In this document: piece after piece, positions 56,108 to 63,989 of the stretch
Position numbering within the stretch: position 1 is the stretch's first letter
Layout: the number at the start of each line of letters is the position of its first letter
NCBI RefSeq assembly: GCF_000719705.1
Contig: NZ_JOHO01000009.1
Coordinates: forward strand, 121,542 to 185,541
Origin: Streptomyces sp. NRRL S-350
GTDB lineage: Bacteria > Actinomycetota > Actinomycetes > Streptomycetales > Streptomycetaceae
DNA: 64,000 nt
Direction: 5' to 3'
Translations under genes and position numbers: made by a program
The notes under the pieces: generated by a model
The model's input: the letters and a program-made list of their open reading frames with translations, nothing else
Told to the model about the DNA's origin: nothing
Database searches by the model: none

Positions 56108-57361
56108 GTGAAGACGGGTAAGACAGCCGGCGCCGCGATACGTACCACCAGCCGCTACGGCCGCAGGGGTGCGTTGGCGTTGGCCATGGGCGGGGTGCTG
56201 CTGCTCACCGCGGCCTGCAACGACGACAAGGGCAGCGGTTCGGGCGGTTCGGGCGGCGGGGACGCCGCGGCCAGTGCGCCGGCCGCGGCCGACGCGGGCG
56301 GTTCGGCGGCGCCGAAGACCTCGGCCGCGGTGATCGCCGTGGAGCCGAAGGACGGCGCCCAGGACGTCCAGCCGACCGGGCTGCAGGTGTCCGTCGCCAA
56401 CGGCAAGCTCACGACGGTCGAGGTGACCGACAAGGACGGCAAGCCGGTCGCGGGCGCGATCACCCCGGACGGCGCCGGCTGGAAGCCCGCCGCGGCGCTC
56501 ACCGTCGGCATGGCGTACAAGGTGAACGCGCAGGCCAAGGACGCCGAGGGGCTGGTGGCCGCGTCCACCACCTCGTTCACGACGCTGACGCCGGACAAGA
56601 AGGTCTCCACCAACGACAACATCAGCGACGGCGCCACCTACGGCGTCGGCATGATCGTCTCGGTCGAGTTCAACAAGCCGGTCAAGAACAAGGACGCCGT
56701 CGTCCAGGGCATCTCCTTCGAGACCAGCAACGGCACCGTGGTGAAGGGCCACTGGTTCGGCGACCGCCGGGTGGACTTCCGCCCGGAGCAGTACTGGGCG
56801 CCGGACACCAAGGTGACCATCAAGTACCGGCTGAAGAACGTCGAGGTCGCCCCGGGCGTCTACGGCGACGTGGACAAGGACGAGCCGTTCACCATCGGCC
56901 GCTCGCAGATCTCCACCGCGGACGCCAAGTCGCACCAGATGACCATCGAGCGGGGCGGCCAGAGCACCACGGTGCCGGTCACCCTGGGCGCGGACGCCAC
57001 CCCCTCCTGGAGCGGGACCATGGTGGTCATGTCCAAGGAGAAGGTCACCCGGATGAACTCGCAGACCGTCGGTCTCGGCGGCGAGTACGACATCCAGGAC
57101 GTGCCGCACGCGATGCGGCTGACCACCTCCGGCACCTTCGTCCACGGCAACTACTGGGCGAACCCCTTCGGCAAGACCAACGCCAGCCACGGCTGCGTGT
57201 CGATGCAGGACGTGAAGGGCGGCAGCGACACCTCCGTCGCGGGCAAGTTCTTCAACGACTCGATGGTCGGCGACGTCGTCAAGATCGTGAACAGCAAGGA
57301 GAAGACCGTCGCGCCCTCCAACGGGCTCGGCGGCTGGAACGTGGCCTGGGCCAACTGGTAG
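56108..57361 (+). CDS. Lipoprotein L,D-transpeptidase (YkuD), copy 2
   Basis: This 417-residue protein has the same layout as copy 1. The lipobox is LTAAC, followed by a Gly/Ser/Ala linker, Ig-like domains (VEPKDGAQDVQPTGLQVSV and the VGMIVSVEFNKPVKNKDAV region) and YkuD with catalytic Cys in SHGCVSMQDVKGG and FVHGNYW. It starts with GTG 56108 behind GGGAGGGG. It is more similar to copy 3 than to copy 1 in the central domain (both share CHWF-like KGHWFGDRR and DFRPEQYW). Anchored outside the membrane, it would act on nascent wall. Confidence 0.92.
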   Translation: MKTGKTAGAAIRTTSRYGRRGALALAMGGVLLLTAACNDDKGSGSGGSGGGDAAASAPAAADAGGSAAPKTSAAVIAVEPKDGAQDVQPTGLQVSVANGKLTTVEVTDKDGKPVAGAITPDGAGWKPAAALTVGMAYKVNAQAKDAEGLVAASTTSFTTLTPDKKVSTNDNISDGATYGVGMIVSVEFNKPVKNKDAVVQGISFETSNGTVVKGHWFGDRRVDFRPEQYWAPDTKVTIKYRLKNVEVAPGVYGDVDKDEPFTIGRSQISTADAKSHQMTIERGGQSTTVPVTLGADATPSWSGTMVVMSKEKVTRMNSQTVGLGGEYDIQDVPHAMRLTTSGTFVHGNYWANPFGKTNASHGCVSMQDVKGGSDTSVAGKFFNDSMVGDVVKIVNSKEKTVAPSNGLGGWNVAWANW

Positions 57362-57412
57362 GCCCTACCCGGAGGTTCGCCCGGATACTCGGGCACTCCG
57401 GTGGGTTCTCGC

Positions 57413-57452
57413 GGAGCGGTCCGATCCTCACCCGTTGGGGTCGGACCGCTCC
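57413..57452 (+). terminator. Terminator after L,D-transpeptidase copy 2
   Basis: Twelve-base perfect arms (GGAGCGGTCCGA / TCGGACCGCTCC) with a 16-nt loop are followed by GGTTTCC. Copies 2 and 3 are therefore probably separate transcripts. Confidence 0.65.
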
Positions 57453-57547
57453 GGTTTCCGGGGCGCGCGGCCCCGGGCATGGCGCAACCTTTCCGGTGAC
57501 CGGGTGCGTGCGGCGGCCCGGCCGGGGAGTTCGGGCGTCGGGGTGGT

Positions 57548-57602
57548 TCCCGCAGTTCGGGCGGTTCAGGTGGTCCGGGTGGTTCAGGTGGTCCGGGTGG
57601 GT
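57548..57602. repeat. Short GGTGGTCCGG/GGTTCAG repeats before copy 3
   Basis: GGTTCAGGTGGTCCGGGT occurs twice with related GGGCGGTTC fragments. It lies just upstream of the ribosome site and might affect transcript structure. It is probably a slippage product. Confidence 0.5.
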
Positions 57603-57622
57603 TCCGAGGGAGGGGATCGACG

Positions 57623-58864
57623 TTGAGGTCGATACGCAGAGTGGTGGTCGCCGGCCTGGTCGGCGGGGCGATGACACTGACGGCCGCCTGTGGCGGCGGC
57701 GGTGGCGGTAACGGCGGCGGGGGCGGCGGCAGCGCGGCCAAGGCCGACCTGGGGGCCGGGGCGGCCGCGTCCCGGCCGGCGGAGGCGCCCACCAGCACGG
57801 CACCGAAGGTCTCCAAGGCCGCGGTGAGCATCGAGCCCAAGGCCGGCTCGGTGGACGTGGCACCGAACGCGATCAAGGTCGGCGCCACCGGCGGCAAGCT
57901 CACCACCGTGAAGGTGAGCGACAAGACCGGCAAGGAGGTCTCCGGCACGATCTCCGCCGACGGCTCCTCCTGGACGCCGACGGCCGCCCTGGCGGTGGGC
58001 ACCGCCTACCAGGTCAGCGCGATGGCCGCGGACGCCGACGGCGCGGTCGCCACCGCGGACAGCAACTTCACCACGCTGACCCCGACGGCGCTCGCCAAGG
58101 CCTCCGACAACGTGGACAACGACGCCACGTACGGCGTCGGCATGATCGTCTCGGTGGAGTTCAGCAAGGACGTCAAGAACAAGGACGACGTCGCCAAGGG
58201 CATCACCTTCGAGACCAGCAACGGCACCGCGGTCAAGGGCCACTGGTTCGGCGACCGCCGACTGGACTTCCGGCCGGAGCAGTACTGGGTGCCCGGCACC
58301 AAGGTGGTCGTGCACTACCGCCTCAAGAGCGTGGAGATCACCCCCGGGGTGTACGGCGGAGACCGGGACGAGCCCTTCACGATCGGGCGATCCCAGATTT
58401 CGACGGTTGACGCCGCCGCGCACAAGATGACCGTCGCGCGGGGGGACGGCCAGAACTCCGAGATCGACATCACCTCCGGCTCCGAGGACCACCCCACCTG
58501 GAACGGCACCATGGTCGTCATGTCCAAGGAGGGCACGGTGCGGATGCAGTCCAGCACCCTGCCCGGCATGACCGGCGCGCCCTACGACCTCCAGGTGCCG
58601 CACTCGATGCGGCTCACCACCAGCGGGACGTACGTGCACGGCAACTGGTGGGCCAAGAACAGCATCTTCGGCGGGGACAACGTCAGCCACGGCTGTGTCG
58701 GCCTCAAGGACGTCGAGGGCGGCGGCGACTCCACCTCGATGGGCAAGTTCTACGACAGCTCGGTCGTCGGGGACGTGGTGATCGTCAAGAACTCCGTCAA
58801 GAAGGAGACGCTCGACCCCTCGAACGGGCTGAGTGGCTGGAACCTGCCGTGGAGCTCCTGGTAG
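57623..58864 (+). CDS. Lipoprotein L,D-transpeptidase (YkuD), copy 3, TTG start
   Basis: This 413-residue paralogue has lipobox LTAAC, a Gly-rich linker, two Ig-like domains and YkuD with Cys in SHGCVGLKDVEGG and YVHGNWW. The end is GWNLPWSSW. The start codon is the rare TTG 57623: it has GGGAGGGG about 6 nt upstream, it gives a full basic n-region (RSIRRVVVAG), and no ATG or GTG in frame gives a better signal peptide. Weak starts lower translation, so this may be a tuned-down paralogue. The upstream gap is very GC-rich with GGTTCAGGTGGTCCGG repeats. Confidence 0.88.
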   Translation: MRSIRRVVVAGLVGGAMTLTAACGGGGGGNGGGGGGSAAKADLGAGAAASRPAEAPTSTAPKVSKAAVSIEPKAGSVDVAPNAIKVGATGGKLTTVKVSDKTGKEVSGTISADGSSWTPTAALAVGTAYQVSAMAADADGAVATADSNFTTLTPTALAKASDNVDNDATYGVGMIVSVEFSKDVKNKDDVAKGITFETSNGTAVKGHWFGDRRLDFRPEQYWVPGTKVVVHYRLKSVEITPGVYGGDRDEPFTIGRSQISTVDAAAHKMTVARGDGQNSEIDITSGSEDHPTWNGTMVVMSKEGTVRMQSSTLPGMTGAPYDLQVPHSMRLTTSGTYVHGNWWAKNSIFGGDNVSHGCVGLKDVEGGGDSTSMGKFYDSSVVGDVVIVKNSVKKETLDPSNGLSGWNLPWSSW

Positions 58865-58873
58865 GACGGCGCG

Positions 58874-58916
58874 GGGGTCAACTCGGGCTTGACGTACACA
58901 GGCCCGGGTCGACCCC
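58874..58916 (+). terminator. Terminator after L,D-transpeptidase copy 3
   Basis: Fifteen-base arms with 13 matches (58874-58888 and 58902-58916) are followed by TTCTTG. Confidence 0.65.
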
Positions 58917-58926
58917 TTCTTGCATC

Positions 58927-58938
58927 CGGCATATGCCG
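58927..58938. promoter_or_regulatory. Perfect 12-bp palindrome CGGCATATGCCG
   Basis: It lies 54-65 bp before the RsbW-like gene. Position and symmetry fit an operator, but the regulator is unknown. Confidence 0.35.
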
Positions 58939-58991
58939 ACTCGGGGGAGATCGTTTGCTCATTGTCCGTACGCGGCTGCTTGCGTTCCGCA

Positions 58992-59549
58992 ATGATGGTC
59001 CGCATGGCGGGTTGGGGCGAAACAGATCAGTCATCAGTTCCCGGGGCCGGAACGGTCGCCGCGGCGTTCTGGATCGACGTCCAGGGAGCGCTCTCGGCGC
59101 TGGAGCGGCTCAGCTCGGCGGAGCTGGAGGAGATGTATTCCGGCAGGCTGTGCGATCAGTCCTCGCCGAACGAGGTGCGACTGCCGTCGCGGCCGGAGTC
59201 CGGCCCGGTGGCCCGGCGGCTGGTGCTGTCCGTCCTGGAGTCCTGGGACCTCCACCAGCACCTGGAGGCCGGGGAGTTGCTCACCAGCGAGCTGGTGTCC
59301 AACGCCGTGCGGCACGCCGCCGGCCGCACCATCGGCCTGCACGTCAGCCGCAAGCCGGGCTGGCTGCGCATCGAAGTCCGCGACTCCTCCCGGGCGTTGC
59401 CCTGCATGATCCTCGCCGAGCCCAAGCCGGTGAACGAGTGCGGGCGCGGGCTGAAGATCGTCGACGACCTCGCCGACCGCTGGGGAGCGGACCTGCTGCC
59501 GCGCGGGAAGGGCGTCTGGTTCGAGCTGAAGGTGCGCGAGCGGCAGTAG
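58992..59549 (+). CDS. RsbW-like ATP-binding regulatory protein
   Basis: This protein of about 185 residues has a GHKL/HATPase domain in its second half. The N box is LLTSELVSNAVRHA, the G1 region is VRDSSRALP and the G2 region is CGRGLKIVDDLADRWG. Such stand-alone ATPases are abundant in streptomycetes; some are anti-sigma kinases. The first 60 residues carry no recognised domain. Starts at ATG 58992, 58995 or 59004 are possible and none has a clear ribosome site. A sigma factor or anti-anti-sigma partner is not adjacent. Confidence 0.8.
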   Translation: MMVRMAGWGETDQSSVPGAGTVAAAFWIDVQGALSALERLSSAELEEMYSGRLCDQSSPNEVRLPSRPESGPVARRLVLSVLESWDLHQHLEAGELLTSELVSNAVRHAAGRTIGLHVSRKPGWLRIEVRDSSRALPCMILAEPKPVNECGRGLKIVDDLADRWGADLLPRGKGVWFELKVRERQ

Positions 59550-59734
59550 GGCCCGAACGGCCGTGAGCCCCGGGCGCCCGGAGGCGGATACGCGCAGGGC
59601 CCCCGGAGTCGCCGTGGTCCGGCGGGTGGGGGCCCGTGCAAGTCATCGCGCCGGCCAAGGGGGTGCGTGCCGCGCGATGGGCGTCGGCAGTGCCAGGTCG
59701 GGCCCGCCGAAGTCGATGCCTCGACTATCGCATG

Positions 59735-59837
59735 ATCTCAGCATGTGGGCAAACCGGGTGGCTTGGATTAAAAGGTTTGTAACCTAGTTCACCTTTGTAT
59801 TTTGTATAGGTTCACGCCGCGGCCTGTGAATATTCAC
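59735..59837. other. AT-rich, structured intergenic patch
   Basis: About 50 bases (59763-59812) are strongly AT-rich against a 72 percent GC background. It holds AGGTT-TGT-AACCT (59773-59785), AAAGGT...ACCTTT, two TTCAC boxes (59788, 59811) and a perfect palindrome GTGAATATTCAC (59826-59837) overlapping the stop codon of the wHTH gene. No coding frame is visible. Confidence 0.6.
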
Positions 59838-60694
59838 GATCTGAGGGGCGTGGCCATGGCCTGTCGGGCGCGGTCGGCGTGGCGGCGGACCGCCGTGGCG
59901 GAGAGCTGCCGGCGAGGCGGCGGGATGATCGCCTCGTTGCCGCGACAGGCGCGACAGAGGCCGCCGAGGAGCACGTGCGGGCGGCACGGCGTACGGCAAT
60001 CGGTGCACTCGACGATGCGGGCGGGCTGCTGCTGGAGCAGCGGCCGGTCCGGCGGCAACTTGTCGATCAGGCGGCGCCGGGTGAGGCCTGCCGGGCTGTG
60101 CACGTCCGGCGGCAGGCTCGCGGTGAGCGCGGCGGTGAACAGGGCGGGCGTGGTGCCCCGCGCCAGCCACTCGGCGGCCAGCGGTTCGAGCGCGGCACAG
60201 TCGGCGGCGGACAGCGCGAGGCGGGAATCCGCGAGACCTAGCCCGGCGAGGGCGGCGTACGCGGCCGACGCGGGAGGGGTGCGGTCGGGCGTTCGCTCCT
60301 CCGGGGGATCGGGTGCGGCGGCCGTTGACGCCTCGCCGGTGGCGAGGAAGTGCGCCCACCAGGCGTCGGAGCGGGGAGTGCGGGAGAAGTAGGTGCGGAA
60401 CACCCAGCGGCAGTCCCTGGAGCTGATGCGCTCCCGGACCCGCCGCAGGTGACCTGCGGCGGAGAGCCGGTGGAGGGCCGTGCGGCACGCCATCTGCCCG
60501 TAGTGGGGCTGAAGGGCGGCGAGGGTCTTGACGTCCATGGCGGCACCGTCGGGGAGCCGGTCGACGAGCGAGGCGAGGTAGGCCTCGCGCGCCGGGAGAT
60601 GGGTGAAGTCGCTCGCGGCGCGCGGCCGTTGGTCCGGCGCGGACTGCTTGCCGTACCCGGGGGAGGCCATGGCGGTAGAGTCGTGGGTAGCCAC
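59834..60694 (-). CDS. Winged-helix/zinc-ribbon hypothetical regulator
   Basis: This protein of about 286 residues has an N-terminal winged-helix-like region (AREAYLASLVDRLPDGAAMD, LAALQPHYGQMACRTALHRL, GHLRRVRERIS). The middle is Ala-rich and helical. A C-terminal zinc ribbon has paired cysteines (VECTDCRTPC, then LCRACRG). I know similar streptomycete proteins only as hypothetical or MarR-like. GTG 60694 is used, with a weak GAAAGAG site; ATG 60670 is the alternative. Its terminal codons lie in the palindrome GTGAATATTCAC. DNA binding is likely but the target is unknown. Confidence 0.65.
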   Translation of the reverse strand: MATHDSTAMASPGYGKQSAPDQRPRAASDFTHLPAREAYLASLVDRLPDGAAMDVKTLAALQPHYGQMACRTALHRLSAAGHLRRVRERISSRDCRWVFRTYFSRTPRSDAWWAHFLATGEASTAAAPDPPEERTPDRTPPASAAYAALAGLGLADSRLALSAADCAALEPLAAEWLARGTTPALFTAALTASLPPDVHSPAGLTRRRLIDKLPPDRPLLQQQPARIVECTDCRTPCRPHVLLGGLCRACRGNEAIIPPPRRQLSATAVRRHADRARQAMATPLRS

Positions 60695-60725
60695 AGGATC
60701 GAGTCTCTTTCGATCGTGCCGGTCA

Positions 60726-60760
60726 GACCCCCGTTCGGTGTTGCCGCACCGGCGGGGGTT
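60726..60760. terminator. Hairpin upstream of the wHTH gene
   Basis: GACCCCCG and CGGGGGTT arms surround a 19-nt loop with an internal CGGTG/CACCG pair. For minus-strand transcription it lies about 120 nt beyond the DUF397 gene and could end that operon; it also sits in the leader of the wHTH gene. Confidence 0.45.
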
Positions 60761-60879
60761 GTTTCGTTGCTGCGCACGCTACACGGGGGAACCGGCCGTG
60801 GCGAAGTGATGACGATAAGTCATATGTGCAGCGTGCAGGGGTGGTTGGAAGGTGGTTACCTCACCGTTCCACTAAGGGG

Positions 60880-61080
60880 TCACTCGGCTCGCGCGGCTTG
60901 AGCTTCGGACGCGAAGGAGACGAAGGAGGACCAGGCCTCGGGGGAGAAGGTGAGGGTCGGCCCGGCCTTGTCCTTGGAGTCCCGGACGTGGATGGCGGAG
61001 GGGCAGGAGGCCACCTCGACGCAGTTGCCCCCCTCGGTCCCGCTGTAGCTGGATTTCACCCAGATCACATCGGTGCGCAT
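60880..61080 (-). CDS. DUF397 protein
   Basis: This 66-residue protein has the hallmark WVKSSYSGTEGGNCVEVA followed by IHVRDSKDKAGPTLTFSPEAW, the complete DUF397 domain. DUF397 proteins are encoded directly after Scr1/WhiJ-type HTH genes in streptomycetes, and several such pairs influence differentiation or behave like toxin-antitoxin partners. ATG 61080 has GGAGGAG just upstream and lies 16 bp inside the end of the HTH gene, so the two are coupled. Confidence 0.92.
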   Translation of the reverse strand: MRTDVIWVKSSYSGTEGGNCVEVASCPSAIHVRDSKDKAGPTLTFSPEAWSSFVSFASEAQAARAE

Positions 61081-61883
61081 AGCTCCTCCGCCAACTTGTT
61101 GATGAAACGAGCCGACTCCTCGGGGCTGAGGGCCTGCCGGAGGATCATCGCATGGCGCTGCCAGAGCAGATTCACCTTCTCCGGGTCGGCATAGAGCAAG
61201 CCCATGGACTGCCCCTCCTCGTAGGCGAGGCGTTCGTGATCGATGGTCTCCAGTAGGACGAATGCGCCGTTGACTCCCGGATGAACGCACTTGGCGGGGA
61301 CCACCTGGATGTCGATGTGCCTCGCTCTGCCAGCAGCAAGTAGGTGCTTCAGCTGTTCCCTGTGCTCCGCAGAGGTGCCGAACTTGCGCAGGAGGGCGAA
61401 CTCATCAATGAGGAAGCTGAACGACTTGGTCTGCTTGCTCAGGATCACTTGACGAGCCAGTCGGGCGGAGACTCGTTCCTCCACGGTGTCGTCGTCCAAA
61501 GGCGGCCAATGTGCATTGAGTAGGGCTCGGGCGGTGGCCTCGGTCTGCAACAGGCCAGGGATGAGCTGGCTCTCGTAGGAACTCAAGACGGTCGCCTCGG
61601 GCTCGTACTTCATGAAGTCCTGAGAGAAGGAGGGGAACTTCTCGGGCTTCAGGAACGCGGCAGCCCCCACCAGCATCCCCTTCGCATCGCACAACTCATC
61701 GGCTGCCTGAAGGAGCTGGAGCGAAGGCTTCCGCCGCCCTGCCTCCATCGACCGCACGCTCTCGATGTCGTAGTTGGCAGCCTGGCTCAGCTGCTCCCGA
61801 GTCACACCGGCCTGTTCGCGCCACCGCTTGAGCTGATCCCCGCAGTACTTCCACGACATCGGGTTTTCCTTCGGTGTGCTCAT
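61065..61883 (-). CDS. Scr1/WhiJ-type HTH regulator (XRE + DUF5753)
   Basis: This 272-residue protein has an N-terminal XRE helix-turn-helix (about residues 16-70: GDQLKRWREQAGVTREQLSQ, then ESVRSMEAGRRKPS). The DUF5753 domain follows to the end, with MKYEPEATVLSSYESQLIPG and LLQTEATARALL as its typical opening. It pairs with the DUF397 protein that overlaps its 3' end. ATG 61883 has GGGAGGGG about 10 nt upstream; ATG 61859 is an alternative. It is less GC-rich than its neighbours. It diverges from a second RsbW-like gene, giving the three-component cluster seen around whiJ and abaA loci. Confidence 0.92.
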   Translation of the reverse strand: MSTPKENPMSWKYCGDQLKRWREQAGVTREQLSQAANYDIESVRSMEAGRRKPSLQLLQAADELCDAKGMLVGAAAFLKPEKFPSFSQDFMKYEPEATVLSSYESQLIPGLLQTEATARALLNAHWPPLDDDTVEERVSARLARQVILSKQTKSFSFLIDEFALLRKFGTSAEHREQLKHLLAAGRARHIDIQVVPAKCVHPGVNGAFVLLETIDHERLAYEEGQSMGLLYADPEKVNLLWQRHAMILRQALSPEESARFINKLAEELCAPM

Positions 61884-62046
61884 CGCCCGGTGCCCCTCCC
61901 TGCCCTGGTCAGAGGGCGGTCAAGCTGTCGCTGTACCTGCGGTGTAACTCCCGAGGCTATGCCCGCCTGTCGATCCTTGAAGGGTGAAATGGCCGAACTC
62001 GGTCCTGACGAGTGAAGCCGTCCGTGCGCTCCTCCCAAGGACTCTG

Positions 62047-62481
62047 ATGCTCATTCAGCCCGTCGACGTCGTCGAGTGGATGTTCCCCCGCCTCCCCCGC
62101 AGCGCCGGCCGTGCCCGGATCCGCTTCATCCGGCAGGCCTTCGAGTGGGAGGTGCCCGTCGACGCGGCGGAGACCGCCCTGATCCTCCTCAGCGAACTCG
62201 TCACCAACGCCTGCCGCCACGCCCGCTCCCCGCGTGACCGGATGATCGGTGTCCGGGTCCTGCTCCCCACGGCCTCCCTGCTCCGCATCGAGGTCTCCGA
62301 CGCGAACCCCGACCTCCCGGTCGTCCGCCAAGCCACGCCGGACGACGAGTCCGGGCGGGGCCTCGAACTCGTCGCCGCCCTCGCCACCTCCTGGGGCGCC
62401 CACCTCCGGGGGAAGGGCTACCTCGGCAAGACCACCTGGTGCGAACTCGCCCTCCCCACCCCGGCCAACCCCCACGACTGA
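62047..62481 (+). CDS. RsbW-like ATP-binding regulatory protein (cluster member)
   Basis: This 144-residue protein is a single HATPase domain. The N box is LILLSELVTNACRHAR (Glu50 region), the G1 region is VSDANPDLP and the G2 region is DESGRGLELVAALAT. The end is TTWCELALP, typical of streptomycete RsbW-like proteins. ATG 62047 has AAGGA six bases upstream; a longer frame from 61984 adds residues without similarity. It diverges from the Scr1-type gene across 163 bp, and the association of these families recurs in actinomycetes. It may bind an anti-sigma antagonist or the DUF397 protein, but this is not shown. Confidence 0.85.
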   Translation: MLIQPVDVVEWMFPRLPRSAGRARIRFIRQAFEWEVPVDAAETALILLSELVTNACRHARSPRDRMIGVRVLLPTASLLRIEVSDANPDLPVVRQATPDDESGRGLELVAALATSWGAHLRGKGYLGKTTWCELALPTPANPHD

Positions 62482-62487
62482 CCATCG

Positions 62488-62544
62488 CCGCCCACGCCCG
62501 CGCGGGAAGTCGGCCGGGCCGACTTCCCGCGCGGGCGTGGGCGG
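62488..62544. terminator. Very long bidirectional palindromic terminator
   Basis: Perfect 28-bp arms (62488-62515 and 62517-62544) lie between the convergent RsbW-like gene and sdaA. The inner core GGAAGTCGGCC / GGCCGACTTCC is the same as at 12718-12754. Confidence 0.9.
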
Positions 62545-62555
62545 TCAGCCGGGGC

Positions 62556-63923
62556 TCAGCACTCGATGACGTTGACGGCGAGGCCGCCGCGCGAGGTCTC
62601 CTTGTACTTGATCTTCATGTCGGCGCCGGTCTCCTTCATCGTCTTGATCGCCTTGTCCAGCGAGACGTGGTGCCGGCCGTCGCCGCGCAGTGCCATGCGG
62701 GCGGCGGTGACGGCCTTGACCGATGCCATGCCGTTGCGCTCGATGCAGGGGATCTGGACCAGGCCGCCGACCGGGTCGCAGGTGAGGCCGAGGTTGTGCT
62801 CGATGCCGATCTCGGCGGCGTTCTCGACCTGCTCGGGGGAGCCGCCGAGGACCTCGGCGAGGCCGCCCGCGGCCATCGAGCAGGCGGAGCCGACCTCGCC
62901 CTGGCAGCCGACCTCGGCGCCGGAGATGGAGGCGTTCTCCTTGAAGAGCATGCCGATGGCGCCGGCCGCGAGCAGGAAGCGGACGATGCCGTCCTCGTCG
63001 GCGCCCGGGATGAAGTTCAGGTAGTAGTGCAGGACGGCCGGGATGATCCCCGCCGCGCCGTTGGTCGGCGCGGTGACCACCCGGCGCCCGGAGGCGTTCT
63101 CCTCGTTGACCGCCATCGCGTAGAGCGTCACCCACTCCATCGCGTTGGCCGGGCCGATGCCCTCGGCGCGCAGCGCCCGGGCGCCCGAGGCGGCCCGGCG
63201 GCGGACCTTGAGACCGCCCGGCAGGATGCCCTCGCGGCTCATGCCGGCCCGCACGCACTCCTGCATCACGGACCAGATCTCCAGCAGCCCGGTACGGATC
63301 TCCTCCTCGCTGCGCCAGGCCTTCTCGTTCTCCAGCATCAGGCCGGAGATGGACAGCCCGGTCTCGCGGGAGAGCCGCAGCAGCTCGTCACCGGTGCGGA
63401 AGGGGTAGCGCAGCACGGTGTCGTCGGGCTTGACCCGGTCCGCGCCGATCGCGTCCTCGTCGACGACGAAGCCGCCGCCGACGGAGTAGTAGGTCTTCTC
63501 CAGCAGCGTCGAGCCGTCCGCCGCGTAGGCCCAGAGGGTCATGCCGTTGGCGTGGTACGGCAGCGAGCGGCGGCGGTGCAGGACCAACTGGGTGTCGGGG
63601 TCGAAGTCGACGGCGTGCTCGTCGAGCAGGTTGATCCGCTTCTCGGCGAGGATCCGCTCGACGTCCTTGTCGGCCCGGTCGACGTCGACGGTGCGGGGCG
63701 AGTTGCCCTCCAGGCCCAGCAGGACGGCCTTCGGGGTGCCGTGGCCGTGACCGGTGGCGCCCAGGGAGCCGTACAGCTCGGCGCGCACGGCCGTCACCTG
63801 GGCCAGCAGGCCTTCGGACCGCAGTCGGCGGGCGAACATCCGGGCGGCGCGCATCGGGCCCACGGTGTGGGAGCTCGACGGGCCGATGCCGATGGAGAAG
63901 AGGTCGAAGACGCTGATGGCCAC
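62556..63923 (-). CDS. sdaA: L-serine ammonia-lyase (single-chain, iron-sulfur type)
   Basis: This 455-residue enzyme deaminates serine to pyruvate. It has the N-terminal beta domain ([20 protein letters not shown]) and the catalytic alpha domain. Cysteines for the 4Fe-4S cluster lie in [26 protein letters not shown] and at the C-terminus VIEC, where the terminal Cys may serve as an internal ligand as in type 2 enzymes. The start is GTG 63923 with AAGGAC upstream. Its 5' region contains a run of GGGGC repeats. Glycine/serine metabolism genes are expected further right, by my memory of related genomes. Confidence 0.95.
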   Translation of the reverse strand: MAISVFDLFSIGIGPSSSHTVGPMRAARMFARRLRSEGLLAQVTAVRAELYGSLGATGHGHGTPKAVLLGLEGNSPRTVDVDRADKDVERILAEKRINLLDEHAVDFDPDTQLVLHRRRSLPYHANGMTLWAYAADGSTLLEKTYYSVGGGFVVDEDAIGADRVKPDDTVLRYPFRTGDELLRLSRETGLSISGLMLENEKAWRSEEEIRTGLLEIWSVMQECVRAGMSREGILPGGLKVRRRAASGARALRAEGIGPANAMEWVTLYAMAVNEENASGRRVVTAPTNGAAGIIPAVLHYYLNFIPGADEDGIVRFLLAAGAIGMLFKENASISGAEVGCQGEVGSACSMAAGGLAEVLGGSPEQVENAAEIGIEHNLGLTCDPVGGLVQIPCIERNGMASVKAVTAARMALRGDGRHHVSLDKAIKTMKETGADMKIKYKETSRGGLAVNVIEC

Positions 63924-63961
63924 GGAGGGACGTCCTTGTCTGGTCTCGTGGAAGGACTTGC

Positions 63962-63989
63962 GGGCGGGGCGGGGCGGGGCGGGGCAGGG
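63962..63989 (+). repeat. GGGGC repeat with perfect G-quadruplex motif upstream of sdaA
   Basis: Four G4 runs separated by single C bases (63966-63984), flanked by two G3 runs, lie 40-65 bp before the sdaA start codon. The G strand is the template for sdaA, so a quadruplex would form in DNA, not in the mRNA. Confidence 0.7.

Noticed and set aside
59700..59840. AT-rich patch considered as a phage attachment site or tRNA remnant
   Set aside because: No tRNA arm, integrase or flanking direct repeat of useful length could be seen.
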